Source of the DNA: Heloderma charlesbogerti
Lineage: Eukaryota; Chordata; Lepidosauria; Squamata; Helodermatidae
Direction: 5' to 3'
Length of the DNA stretch: 64,000 nucleotides
Assembly: GCA_026122225.1 (NCBI GenBank)
Contig: JANEZZ010001900.1
Location: forward strand, 868,001-932,000
Shown: piece after piece, positions 31,480 to 40,742 of the stretch
Position numbering within the stretch: position 1 is the first letter of the stretch
Layout of the letters: each line of letters opens with the position of its first letter
Translations under genes and position numbers: made by a program
Notes under the pieces: model-generated
Told to the model about the DNA's origin: nothing
Database searches by the model: none
Seen by the model: only the letters and a program-made list of their open reading frames with translations

Positions 31480-32377
31480 TAGGGATGGCGGAGTATTTCT
31501 CCCCAAAACTTCGGGGGGCCGAGCGCCAACGTGTTCGGCCCCCCGAATAAGTTTCGGGGAGAAATTCTCCGCACCGTTGCACCCCCGCACCCCCCCCCGG
31601 GACGGGACTTACCTTTGCCGAATGTCCCTCCCGGCGGCGGGTCCGGCCGGCGGTTCGGCGGGTGTTCGTGCGGGGCAGGAGCGGCAGCCAGTCTTTCGAC
31701 CGGCTGCCGCCGCCACCATTCCAATAAAAGAAAAAAAAAACGCCCCCATGATAGGCTACGTGACGATTAACATAGCCTATCACGGCTAGATTTGCAAAGT
31801 CAGCCGTGATAGGCTACGTAAATCGTCACGTAGCCTATCACGGGTGACTTTAAAAAAAAAAAAAAAGCGTGTATGGATAATGGCGGCCCCCATAGGGAGC
31901 CGCCATTCCCGTTCCTTATTTGGTCGCTGTAGTCTACGTAAAGATTTACGTAGACTACGGCGAAAATAAGGGCAACGCTATTTGCGTTGCCCTTATTTTC
32001 GCCGTAGTCTACGTAAATCTTTACGTAGACTACAGCGACCAAATAAGGAACGCGAATGGCGGCTCCCTATGGGGGGCCGCCATTAGCATACGCGCTTTTT
32101 AAAAAAAAATTTTAAGTCACCCGTGATAGGCTACGTGACGATTAACGTAGCCTATCACGGCTGACTTTGCAGATCTAGCCATGATAGGCTACGTTAATCG
32201 TCATGTAGCCCATCACGGGGGCGTTTTTTTTAAAAAAAAAAAACTTTGGAGTTCGCGGCCGGGCGAGGCGGGAAGCCTCCCCCCCCCGGCCTGAACTTCG
32301 TGGGGGGAGCAGTGAAGCGCCTCCCCCCCACCGTGAACAAGCTTCGACGACAGGTAAGTGACTTTCGTCCACCCCTA
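31480..32377. mobile_element. Palindrome-rich hAT-like element, inner copy (898 bp)
   Basis: It starts TAGGGATGGCGGAG and ends GACTTTCGTCCACCCCTA, flanked by a perfect 8-bp duplication CAGAGAAT (31472-31479 and 32378-32385). The target is position 17 of the outer copy of the same family. It holds a GC-rich inverted repeat (31490-31570) and a 483-bp palindrome (31741-32223). Unlike its relatives it has two hairpins on each side of the centre, so the architecture is fully symmetrical. CpG-rich. No transposase. Confidence 0.93.
31741..32223. repeat. 483-bp palindrome made of nested palindromes
   Basis: Centre near 31981. In the outer 107 bp the two arms differ at 7 positions with no gap, mostly transitions. 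Within the arms lie hairpins TGATAGGCTACGT..ACATAGCCTATCA (31749-31782) and CCGTGATAGGCTACGT..ACGTAGCCTATCACGG (31803-31842). Then come AATGGCGGC..GCCGCCATT (31879-31907) and GTAGTCTACGTAAAG/mirror (31929-31958). Each is repeated in reverse order on the right (32004-32033, 32055-32084, 32121-32160, 32180-32217). The whole arm and each sub-arm can fold. Confidence 0.95.
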
Positions 32378-32735
32378 CAGAGAATTTCGCCACAAATCTC
32401 GGGGAGGCCAAATGCCAGCGCATTCGGCCCCCCAAAATCGGTGGCAAAACGCTCTGCCCCCCCCGCCCCCCCAGGACGGGACTTACCTTAGGCGAATCTT
32501 CCTGGTGGCAGCAGCTCCAGCGGTGGTGCGGCGGCGGGGCGGCGGCGGCTGCGGCGGCCAGTCTTCTGACCGGCTGCCACCGCCGCCATTTCCAGTAAAA
32601 AAAAAAAAAAAAACGTGATAGGCTACGTAAAGATTTACGTAGCCTATCACGGCTAGATTTTTTAAAAATACCATGATAGGCTACGTAAATCTTTACGTAG
32701 CCTATCACAGCTGAGTAAAAAAACAAAAACAAAAA

Positions 32736-32988
32736 CCGCGCGTACGCAAATGGTGTTGCCCATGGGCGCCGCCATTTGCGTTCCTTATTTTGGCACATGT
32801 AGTCTATGTAAACATTTACGTAGACTATGGCGAAATTAAGGGGAACGCAAATAGCGTAGCGTCTACACTATTTGCGTTCCCCCTTATTTTCGCCGTAGTC
32901 TACATAAATGTTTACGTAGACTAAGACGTGTCAAAATAAGGAATGCAAATGGCGACGCCCATGGGCGCCGCCATTTGCGTACGCGCGG
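32736..32988. repeat. 253-bp palindrome of nested palindromes (outer copy)
   Basis: Ends CCGCGCGTACGCAAATGG and CCATTTGCGTACGCGCGG. Inner palindromes are GGCGCCCATGGGCGCC-type boxes on both sides and TAGTCTACGTAAATG-type hairpins. The centre AATAGCGTAGCGTCTACACTATT is the least symmetrical part. The arms contain more mismatches than the inner copy's, for example GTGTTGCCCATGG against GGCGACGCCCATGG. Confidence 0.93.
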
Positions 32989-33548
32989 GTTGTTTTTTTT
33001 TAACTCAGCCGTGATAGGCTACATAAACATTTACGTAGCCTATCACGGTTGACTGCAGGGACGCAAACGGCGGTGGCTACAGTCGCCGCCGTTTGCGGAC
33101 CCGGCCGGCCAGGATTCGAGGGGGAGGGACGGAGCACCTCCCCCCCACCTCAAATCACATTTCGTTAAAATGTAAGTGACTTTCATACATCCCTAGTGTC
33201 GTCCAGCCTCCTCACCCAGCACTCCAGGGTCCCACAGCTAGACCGCTGGAACTGGCTGTCTAGCTGTGACTGCTGGGAGACTGGAGTGCAGAGGAGATAC
33301 ACTCCTATCCGCTTCTCCCACACTGCAGCGGATAGGCGGTCACCTCTGATTTCTCCCCCCATAAGATTGCTCCCTCCATGATGCTGCAAGTATTCGAGGA
33401 GAGGTGGTTGCATAGGTGAACATCCCTCCTTGCATGTTAACCTGCAGGGCTGCATTTGCTCCAATCCTCTGAACCTCTGCCTCCCTATTTCCCTATGCAG
33501 AAACACCTTTGGGCAGGAAAGGGAAAACTCAGAGGAAGAGGCTGCAGC

Positions 33549-33777
33549 TAGGAATGTATGAATCCCTTAGCTATGACGGCTGCCATTTCATTCCGCAGGC
33601 CAGCTGCAGAAGGAGGACAACCCAACCCAGAGCATCTGCTGCCAGGTAGGTCCGTCCCGGGGGGATTTCAGGGGGTGGCGGTAGGGAAGTAGTCCATTCC
33701 GCCACAGACTCTGGGGGGCTGGATTTCAAAGAATCCGGCCTCACTGGAGTCCATGGTGGATTTCTCCAACATCCCTA
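33549..33777. mobile_element. hAT-like element with TAGGRATG ends (229 bp)
   Basis: It starts TAGGAATGTATGAATCCC and ends GGATTTCTCCAACATCCCTA, flanked by a perfect 8-bp duplication GCTGCAGC (33541-33548 and 33778-33785). The interior is short and GC-rich, with GTAGTCCATTCCGCC. The smallest intact member of the TAGGGATG group here. Non-coding. Confidence 0.93.
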
Positions 33778-34049
33778 GCTGCAGCAACTCCCAGCAAAGC
33801 ACCTTTTTCTGCCGTGGAGTTGGAATACATATCCCAGCAGCCCTGGTAGGAAAGTGATATTGCATGTGCTGTTCCCACCAGCGAAAAGCACCCTGCCCCA
33901 GATGTACACAATTCCACTTTCCAACTGAGGATGCTGGGATTTGTAGTACCAGTCCTTGGAAGGAAGTGATACTCTGCTGGAGGATGTGAGCACCTCCAGC
34001 TGCCATCTCTGCCTTTTGCTTTGCCTGCCTGGAGGCCAATTTCTTCAGG

Positions 34050-34479
34050 TAGGGATGGATGAATCTGTCAATTTCAGTTTCTCTCAGTTCCCTGTTTTTC
34101 CAATCAGTTTGTCTCAAACTTTTGAGAAATTCAAAGTTTGGTTTGTCCTGACCTTCAATAATTTTTTTTAAAAAAGTTCACATGAACATTCATAAGCTTT
34201 TTTATGTACATTTCTTCCAATACATGCATTTTTGTATGCATTTTTTGCCTAATATACAATTTTTAAGCAATTTTCCTGATACAATGCATGTAAACATTAT
34301 TTCTCCTAATGTAAGTATTTGTGTACACATTTTTGATTGGAGAACTCCATTGCAAAATTTGGAGAAGTGCGAATTTGGAAGGATAACTGAGTTTCCATTC
34401 ACATAGTGGTTCCAAAGTGTGAAATTTGGTTATGTAAAAAAATGTGAACTGAACTAATTTCTCCCTATAACTATTCATA
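34050..34479. mobile_element. hAT-like element with TAGGGATG start (430 bp)
   Basis: It starts TAGGGATGGATGAATCTGTC. TCTTCAGG (34042-34049) and ACTTCAGG (34480-34487) match 7 of 8. The body is the same subfamily as 12094-12524 (TTTCTCTCA, repeated TGCATTTTTGTATGCA, GAACTAATTTCTCC). The right terminus is altered (CTATTCATA). Confidence 0.78.
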
Positions 34480-34928
34480 ACTTCAGGCAGGGGAAAGGGC
34501 CAGAGGAGGTGCTGGAGTCCTTGAGGACATTTAAGGGCTTTGGCCACATTCACTTGGAATGCACCCAAGCCTTGATTCTTTTTGGGAGTGAACACAGAGA
34601 CAGGATATTTGAGTAGACATAATAAGGACTGTGGTACTGCATGTCAAAAGCTTCACAGAAAAGGCCTGAGCTTTGAGGAGGCACATGGAAGAGAAGGTGA
34701 CGGGCACCATGTGCACATTTAGAGAGGAGTTCCAGGCATAAAGAGCAGCAAAAAATAATTTTAATATATTTACCTTCAATCCACTATGAAGAACGCTGAG
34801 GGCCAATTCACATTTTAATTTTTGACAAGCAAATGTGTGAAAAGGTTAGCTTCCCTAGCCATTTTTTTTCAAGTCATTTCATTGGTGCACTGAGGTAGTT
34901 TTAGTTTCTAGGCTTAATTCTTTCCCTC

Positions 34929-35201
34929 CCACACACATACCCATTTTCAGCTGCAATTTATGCATAACTGTTTTACAGCCGCAATTTGCACAAATTATGC
35001 TAACTACGGCTATAATTTGGACAAGATACGCAAATTGCAGCCACAATTTGCATATCTTGCCATTTTAAGAGGAAACAAATGAAGCTGAAATCTGCAAGCT
35101 GAGCCGGGGGCTCTGGGGAAATCCATCGAACCCTAAGTGGGCTGGATATCCCTGCGACAGACATCCCCCGGACCAGATTTATGAGGACTAATACATCCCT
35201 A
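34929..35201. mobile_element. hAT-like element, right part only
   Basis: It ends GGACTAATACATCCCTA. The interior has GCAATTTGCACAAATTATGC and AGCTGAGCCGGGGGCTC segments like 29002-29472. No left terminus or duplication found. Confidence 0.6.
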
Positions 35202-35516
35202 GCTATATTGGATGACTTTCAGTTGTTAAAGCATGAGGATGCAGACAAGGTGCTTGGATGAATTTGACAGACCACTTCTATGTTGACCCCTTTGCATCTT
35301 GGCTTGTTGCTTATAATAAGGAAGGGATGGCTGGTTGGGTCTAGGAGGTTGTAAATTCTTCTTTGAGAGAGGGGGTGGTACCAGCCAAGAAATATAACAT
35401 GGACCAAGAAGTGGAGGACAATGATAGGCCAGTTACTTCTTAGGCAAAGTGCTCAAGCACATGGTTACCAATCAACTCCAGGCATTTTTCACTGAAGTTG
35501 ATTCTTTAGATCCATT

Positions 35517-35753
35517 TAGGGATGTTGCGGGCATCTGGCTGGGACTTGAGAAACCACCGGGTTGGCCCCCCAGATGCCAGTCCATGGATCCCCACACTTG
35601 CCTGACTCTGCACACACCAAGTCAGGAAAGCATGGGGATCCCCGATCGCTTTCCAAGCTCTCAAATGGCAGCTCAGCCTTTTTTGCAAAGGCCAATTTTA
35701 TGCAAAGTGCCACCATAAATTGAACATTTATGCAAAATTACAGGCACCTGTCC
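35517..35753. mobile_element. hAT-like TAGGGATG fragment inside L2
   Basis: It starts TAGGGATGTTGCGGGCATC, with an inverted pair GGTTGGCCCCCCAGATGCC against GGCATCTGGC-like start sequence. The right terminus is absent and the neighbouring L2 centre is also missing, suggesting a deletion across the junction. Confidence 0.6.
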
Positions 35754-36062
35754 TGGAGGGAGTTGCATTCCCACTGAAAGATCAGGTATGCTGCTTGGGG
35801 TGCTCCTGGATCCATCACTGTCACTTGAGGCCCAGGTGGCCTTGGTAGCCTGGAGCACCTTTCATCGGCTTAGGTTGATATACCAGTTGTGACCCTATCT
35901 GGACAGAGATAGCCTGATGACAGTTATCCATGCTCTGAAAAGTCCTGGTTGGATCACTGCAATGCATTATATGTGGGGCTAGCTTTGATGATGGTTCAGA
36001 AACTTCAGTTAGTTCAAAACAGAACTGGTAGAGTACTAACTGGGACTGGCTGATATGATCAT

Positions 36063-36464
36063 GTGATGCCAGTGCTTCATCAGCTCCACTGGCTTCTAGT
36101 CCATTTCCGAGGCAAATTCAAAGTGTTGGTGTTGCACTTTAAAGCCCTAAACAGCTTGGGACCAGAATATCTCAAGGAACAGGTCCTCCCATGTGTAACT
36201 GCTCAGACCCTTAGCTCATCTTCTGAGGCCTTCCTCTCGGTGTCCCTGCTGAAGGAAGCTAGGCAGGTGGCTACAAGAGGGAGGGCCGTGTCTGTTGTGG
36301 CACCCCACTTGAATACCCTTCAAAAAGAGATTTGCCTGGCACCTACAAAAGGTTGTTATTTTTTCAGTGCCAAAGACCTTTCTTTTATCTATTCTTGTGC
36401 TGTTTTGTATTGTATTGTATTGTATTGTATTGTATTTATTACAGTTCTATACCACCCAGTATAG
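36063..36464 (+). pseudogene. L2 ORF2 C-terminal region
   Basis: The frame carries VLHQLHWLLVHFRGKFKVLV, FKALNSLGPEYLKEQVLP and SEAFLSVSLLKEARQVATR, then VVAPHLNTLQKEICLAPT, the typical L2 tail. LWNSLP is altered to LNTLQ, and the frame then runs into the UTR. No upstream start; a fragment of a dead LINE. Confidence 0.9.
36403..36435. repeat. Microsatellite (TGTAT)n
   Basis: Six TGTAT units within the L2 3-prime UTR. Confidence 0.93.
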
Positions 36465-36714
36465 CCAAAGCTCTCTTCGTATTCTTCTAAATAGTTGTAT
36501 TGTATTTTATATTTTTAACTGCTTGTATGGCATTTTAGTCTTTTCATCTTGGGTGGATTAAAGATACAATTAAATACCAATAAATAAATAAATAAATAAA
36601 TAAATAACGTCAAAATATGGTAATCCAGGTCTGCTGAGCTTGGAGGCCCTCCAGCTCATCCTGGTAAATGAGGACCTGGACTTCTGCCCCCAAATCCTGC
36701 CCTGATGGCACCAC

Positions 36715-36918
36715 CAGAGGAGGCTGGTGGCCCCTATGTCAATTACTGGGGCAGTAATTCCGCTCTGGGTTTCAGTCAGAACCAGTCAGGAGCTATCCAA
36801 AGTGCTGAAACCTAGCCCCAAAATGGGTCCAGCACCTTGAATAGCTCCTTTAGAATTCTGACTGAAACCCAGAGCGGACTCACAGTCCCACTGACATCGG
36901 AGCCACCAGCCTCCACTG
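36715..36918. mobile_element. Fold-back hAT MITE (CAGTGGAGGCTGGTGG), copy 2
   Basis: It starts CAGAGGAGGCTGGTGGCCCC and ends GCCACCAGCCTCCACTG, flanked by a perfect 8-bp duplication GGCACCAC (36707-36714 and 36919-36926). Inner inverted pairs include TTCCGCTCTGGGTTTCAGTC and GACTGAAACCCAGAGCGGA, and GAGCTATCC against GAATAGCTC. Essentially one long hairpin. Non-coding. Confidence 0.95.
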
Positions 36919-36926
36919 GGCACCAC

Positions 36927-38287
36927 TGAGCCATTCATTTGCTGGCTTAATTTCTCTTTTCAGTGTTAAACCACTCATAGCTAACCATTTATTTTAGCTT
37001 TTACTCATACGGAACTGACTTTTTCTGTTGCTCTTTTCTGTACATTTTCAAGATCTCAGAGTAATGCATCACCAATTGCTTTGGAGGAAATAGTTTAAAG
37101 TGAAATATGATTGTGAAAGACCCATCCCATCATTTTTGCTCACTCTGCTAAAAAATAAATAAAAATCTTTTGATCGTGTCACATTTTCGGTGAATGCTGC
37201 TTTATATCGCCATTGAACATTGCCAGTGTCTGACATATAACATTACAGTTGAAGCATAGGCTGATTAAAATGGTGTTTTATGTTGTCTGTGGAAAAAATG
37301 ACCCTCTGTACACGCTCAAACCTGTAGTAAATACATGCTACCATTAAATTGTAACTCCCATAAATGAATTAAATCTGTGCCTCCCACTTGGAGAGTATTA
37401 AACAATAGCACATTCTTGATAGCGAATTGGTTTTAAAATTGCTTTAATGACTTATAAAGCAAAGACCAAATTGGGAACTGTATCCAAGTGCCTTTACAAA
37501 ATCACAGAATGAAGCCCTTATTACTGTAAGTCATCTAGCGCAGTACTGCTCCCTGATGTATATTTTCCGTTGTACAGGGAGCCTAATTATTGCTGAAGAA
37601 CTTGTGAAATCAGTCTTATGGCTACAGGCTGTGATGTTACAGCACAAGCCTATCTGAAGATAAGCAGTTATAAACATAAGGAGAATCCTGCTGGACTAGA
37701 CCACCATCACAATCTGCTGGAGTGGGACAGAATTGTTGTGAGTGCAATGGGACTTACTTCCAAGCAGGTATGCATAAGCTTGCAACACAAAAATGTGTGT
37801 AATCTGGGGCTGCACCAAATGTTCACCCATTCCAAATTTCAGGCCAAAAGGTAGCACTTTTAAGGGGTACAATTTTTTTCTCCCCCCCCATAAACTCCCT
37901 TACCACTGTTTGCCATTTTTGTGTCCATTCTCTGTCATTGTTCCTCTCATCTGCTGCTGCTTCAGCACAATTCCACCCTGGTTTGGCAGTGATCCCAGCC
38001 AATCAGGGAACACATTGTGGATATGGTGACATCACAACACTATGTAGCCAATCAAATTCGGGACATCACTGAGGCAAACAACGCTGATTTAGACTGAGGG
38101 CTTTTTCTGCAGTGTTCACATGAGTGATCACAGCCCATCAGGAATATGTGGGAAAATAAATCCTATTAAGAGTAATGCTCCCTAAAGAGGTTAATCCTTT
38201 TGGCAGCAGTCCTTTGAAAATTACAAAAGCCCATAGAAATATCCATGAAATGAATCCCGCACCTTTCAGCTTAGCTCTAATTTTGCT
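36927..38287. other. Unique sequence; candidate conserved non-coding DNA
   Basis: 37030-37600 has no repeat hallmark, is AT-rich with TAAT/ATTA and TTGAAGC-like motifs, and looks single-copy, as conserved enhancers often do. This is an impression from composition only. 37669-37705 (AAACATAAGGAGAATCCTGC, CTGGACTAGACC) is a short minus-strand CR1 tip. 37735-37790 resembles the GGGACTTACTTCCAAGCAGG MITE arm. Confidence 0.4.
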
Positions 38288-38470
38288 CAGCATTTTATGT
38301 ATGTATGTATTTCATTTCATTTCTATACCACCCAATAGCCAAAGTTCTCTGGGCAATTCACAAAAATTACAACCCAAAATTATAACATAAAAAACATACT
38401 ACAAAAAAGCTTAAAACCAACTTTTAAAAACAATTTAAAACAGCAAAAAAAAAATCAGTTACAACACTGA
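38288..38470 (-). mobile_element. LINE tail region, minus strand
   Basis: TATGTATGTATTTCATTTC, then CTATACCACCCAATAGCC and AAAGTTCTCTGGGCAATTC, then an A-rich stretch. This is the complement of a LINE 3-prime end ending in short AT-rich repeats. The same unit appears reversed inside the L2 UTR at 36438. Confidence 0.6.
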
Positions 38471-38815
38471 TAAAACAACTGATGACCTGCGAGTTGTTTC
38501 TAATAGCAGTGGACTGAAGTGTTCATGTGACTGTTGGCCAGCATGCATAGTGCAGATTGGATTTTGAGCTCAAACGCAGCTGCACAAAAAGCAGCCGCTG
38601 CAGTCAATGTTTTGTCTCTGGTCTCTCACAAACAGGCTGACACCATCTTGTCTTTGTAATAAGACCTTTTTATTCAGCCTTCCAGTACTTTCTTTACAGC
38701 TGTGTGTAATGCTGTCTATTGCCCCCTCTGGTAGTTTGAGAGAATGCATTCTCAGCTATTTCTATATATTGCAGTCAAGAACAAAATTTGAACCTTGCAG
38801 ACCCCTGGATCCAAG

Positions 38816-39037
38816 GGGCAATCTACATTACAACTTTAAACTGGTTTCAAGCCTGTTTTTAGTGATTATGGCTACCAAATACAGGAATTCTGGGAATTGT
38901 AGCTCTAGGAAGAGGGGCCGCTTGGGCAGGGGACAGGGGTCTCTAGCAAAGAATTCTCAGTACCCTCATGAAACTGCAGGATCCCTTTAGATAAACCAGT
39001 TTGAACCCAGTTTAAAGTTGTAATGTAGATTGGCTCC
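38816..39037. mobile_element. MITE with about 30-bp inverted termini
   Basis: GGGCAATCTACATTACAAC and TTTAAACTGG at the left pair with CCAGTTTAAAGTTG and TAATGTAGATTGGCTCC at the right. AAG flanks both ends (38813-38815, 39038-39040), possibly a 3-bp duplication. The interior has GGGAATTGTAGCTCTAGGAA. Non-coding. Confidence 0.8.
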
Positions 39038-39040
39038 AAG

Positions 39041-39870
39041 ACAGCACCCACCCAGGCATTATGAAGTAATAATGAATCTCCCGGAAAATTCAGCAGTACG
39101 CTTCCAGAAATGTAGGGATTCTATTAACTAATGCACCATCACTTCTGTAATAACAGGTGCACATCCTCTAGTTTATCATTTATTTGTAGGGATTTCTTGC
39201 CCTAGAATTCATCATGTTGTCTCTGTGTCTTCACCATTAGCCACAGGACAGCGACAAAATGAAATAGTGCACTTGTTCTGAAATGTAGGATGTAAGGAAT
39301 GTGCAAAAGCTGGCACTTCTGTAATATTGGGATATACTTCCCGTTGACTTAGACTGCTTTCAAGCTTGCATATCTGCATCATAAACTTTTGAAATAGCTC
39401 CTAATAATGGCTAAGGAATAATCCTCAGGGACAGATAATTTATTTCCAGGACTATAGGATGCTTCCTTTGCTGAGCCTTGCCTTGGGACTTTAAATAATA
39501 AACAGTTGATTACTAACAAATCCTCCAGGATGTTATTACAACAGGATATGGGTAAAGCATGGAACTTTCCAGAAACATCCCAGCATAAAACTAAGATGAA
39601 TGGATCTGCTTTCCTGCATACATTTTTGTTTGCAGTACCATTCATGCACAGCAATGATCACAGTTTAAGATTTAATAGGTAGTTTGAGAGCAAGCTTTAC
39701 ATGCTAAAAGATAACTGGCTCGGAGTCAGCATTTTAAATAATTTGTAAGCTCAGATGTGGAAGGAGTATATACTACATAACTGACTGGCAGAATGGGACA
39801 GATAAACAAAAGGTCTTCATCTGACTGTCTGAGAATTTTGTTTTTAAGATAACAAAACTGAATTAACCCT
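39041..39870. other. Unique sequence, no gene recognised
   Basis: No recognised repeat. An open frame of 91 codons on the minus strand (39379-39654) has no recognisable similarity and is treated as chance. Confidence 0.45.
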
Positions 39871-39873
39871 ACA

Positions 39874-39888
39874 CTGTGTGTGTGTGTA

Positions 39889-39954
<66 letters not shown>
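39874..39954. repeat. Compound microsatellite (TG)n(AG)n
   Basis: About 18 TG units with one TATG interruption, followed by about 22 AG units. Confidence 0.95.
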
Positions 39955-39957
<3 letters not shown>

Positions 39958-39958
<1 letters not shown>

Positions 39959-40170
39959 TTTAGCTCATTGTGGAGCACATTGTTTGCATAAAGAAGGCCT
40001 CAGATTCAAGCATCTCCAGTTAAAAGGATTAAAAGGCTCTTGCATGATGGGACTGGAGATGGCCCCTACTGGAATTCCTGGAGCCAAAGTAGACAGAAAT
40101 GAGATAAGCAGACCAATCATCTGGCTCCATGTTAGCTTTGTATGTTCCTTCTTTTTACTGACACAATTCT
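39958..40170 (+). mobile_element. tRNA-derived SINE, diverged copy
   Basis: TAGCTCATTGTGGAGCACAT resembles a tRNA A box (TAGCTCAGTGGTAGAGCA). It is followed by TTTGCATAAAGAAGGCCTCAG, then GATTCAAGCATCTCC (decayed B box) and CAGTTAAAAGGATTAAAAGG. The right part is eroded. Confidence 0.75.
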
Positions 40171-40327
40171 AAATGGCGGTGTTACTACAAAAACAGTATA
40201 TGATGAAATCCAGCAAGTAGAGTCTGCTTATATATGTGTGTTTTGAGTTTGCATATTGTGAAAGAAATGCTTTAACGCTACACCCACCACATAGAGCACC
40301 AGTGAAGAGCATGTTTCTGTAGCACTG

Positions 40328-40711
40328 TAGGGTGGTCATGTATCCTACTTTATAGAAGACAGTCCTTTATTTGAAGAGCTGTCAGTCCTCTCTTTGAAAA
40401 ATGTCCTCTATTTGAAGGTCTGGCCATTCCAAGTCCAGTTTAGTGATTTAAAAAAATGTAAGAAGGAAGAGCAGGGGCCTTGACGCTTTCCACCTGGAAG
40501 ACACGTGGTGGAAAACACCTGGACAGCAGACTGAGCAGACACATAGGTCACCTGGCAACAGTCTTTCTCACCATGGTGGGATATATTGCATTTCTATTTA
40601 AAGTATAAGAATTAGCATATGCAATTCTTATGCAGATCAGTTTAGCCCTATTTTTTTACCATGCATATCCTCTCTTCTTTTCTTTTTGGTCTTGGGTAAG
40701 TGGCCACCCTA
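40328..40711. mobile_element. hAT-like element (TAGGGTGGTCA ends)
   Basis: It starts TAGGGTGGTCATGTATCC and ends GGTAAGTGGCCACCCTA. The interior carries repeated CCTCT/TTTGAAGA motifs and TTAGCATATGCAATTCTTATG. Homologous to 2320-2717. The flanking octamers (TAGCACTG and TATTGCAG) match poorly, so the duplication is unproven. Confidence 0.75.
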
Positions 40712-40742
40712 TATTGCAGTGGCCCAAATGATTTATTATTAC

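Larger units (their letters stand above)
31463..33195. mobile_element. Palindrome-rich hAT-like element, outer copy (about 827 bp + insert)
   Basis: The first 17 bp, TAGGGATGTCAGAGAAT (31463-31479), are separated from the rest (32386-33195) by the inner copy. The right end reads GACTTTCATACATCCCTA. The body matches 61793-62686 in order: the CGGGGAGGCC inverted repeat, the GACTTACCTTAGGCG segment, a GGCGGCGG-rich stretch and two GTGATAGGCTACGTAA hairpins (32614-32652, 32672-32710). Then come a 253-bp palindrome (32736-32988), a third hairpin (33009-33048) and a short palindrome (33062-33097). No outer target duplication is recognisable. Non-coding; apparent frames are palindrome artefacts. Confidence 0.88.
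31250..33374. mobile_element. PIF/Harbinger-like MITE hosting two nested elements
   Basis: The left half (31250-31462) starts GAGTGCAATCCTATGGCC after TTA. The right half (33196-33374) ends ATAAGATTGCTCCC. Joined, they match 48727-49172 and 42539-42929: the TATGACAC ... GTGTC centre, GCTGTCTAGCTG..., GGATAGGCGGTCACCTC. The central palindrome is where the 31463-33195 element inserted. Only the left TTA is clear; the right reads TCC. About 390 bp once the nest is removed. Confidence 0.8.
35205..36606 (+). mobile_element. L2 LINE with complete 3-prime end, interrupted
   Basis: The 5-prime part encodes VTNQLQAFFTEVDSLDPF (RT). After the hAT fragment at 35517-35753 it resumes at the equivalent of VALPLKDQV..LG. 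The RT centre with YADD is therefore missing. The frame at 36063-36464 and the UTR follow, to a (TAAA)n tail at 36578-36606. A (TGTAT)n tract and a reversed LINE-tail piece (36438-36490) sit in the UTR. Confidence 0.9.

Noticed and set aside
31439..33000. Open frames of 80-207 codons across the palindromic region (repeated YVKIYVDYG-like peptides)
   Set aside because: They are translations of hairpin repeats, open on both strands because of palindromy and lack of stops; no domain is recognisable.
31800..33050. Rho-independent terminators or bacterial attenuators suggested by hairpin plus T-run
   Set aside because: The context is eukaryotic; A/T runs are spacers within the transposon.
31463..33195. 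CRISPR-like or satellite array interpretation of the repeated GTGATAGGCTACGTAA units
   Set aside because: Units are inverted, unevenly spaced and bounded by transposon ends with target duplications; it is vertebrate DNA.
31463..33203. 8-bp target duplication for the outer palindromic copy
   Set aside because: GACACTTC and GTGTCGTC match only 4 of 8; they reflect the inverted GACAC/GTGTC of the host element instead.
33668..34117. 149-codon minus-strand frame
   Set aside because: It crosses a hAT-like element boundary (33777) and its duplication, so it cannot be one gene.
40320..40719. 8-bp duplication around the element at 40328-40711
   Set aside because: TAGCACTG and TATTGCAG agree at only 4 positions.
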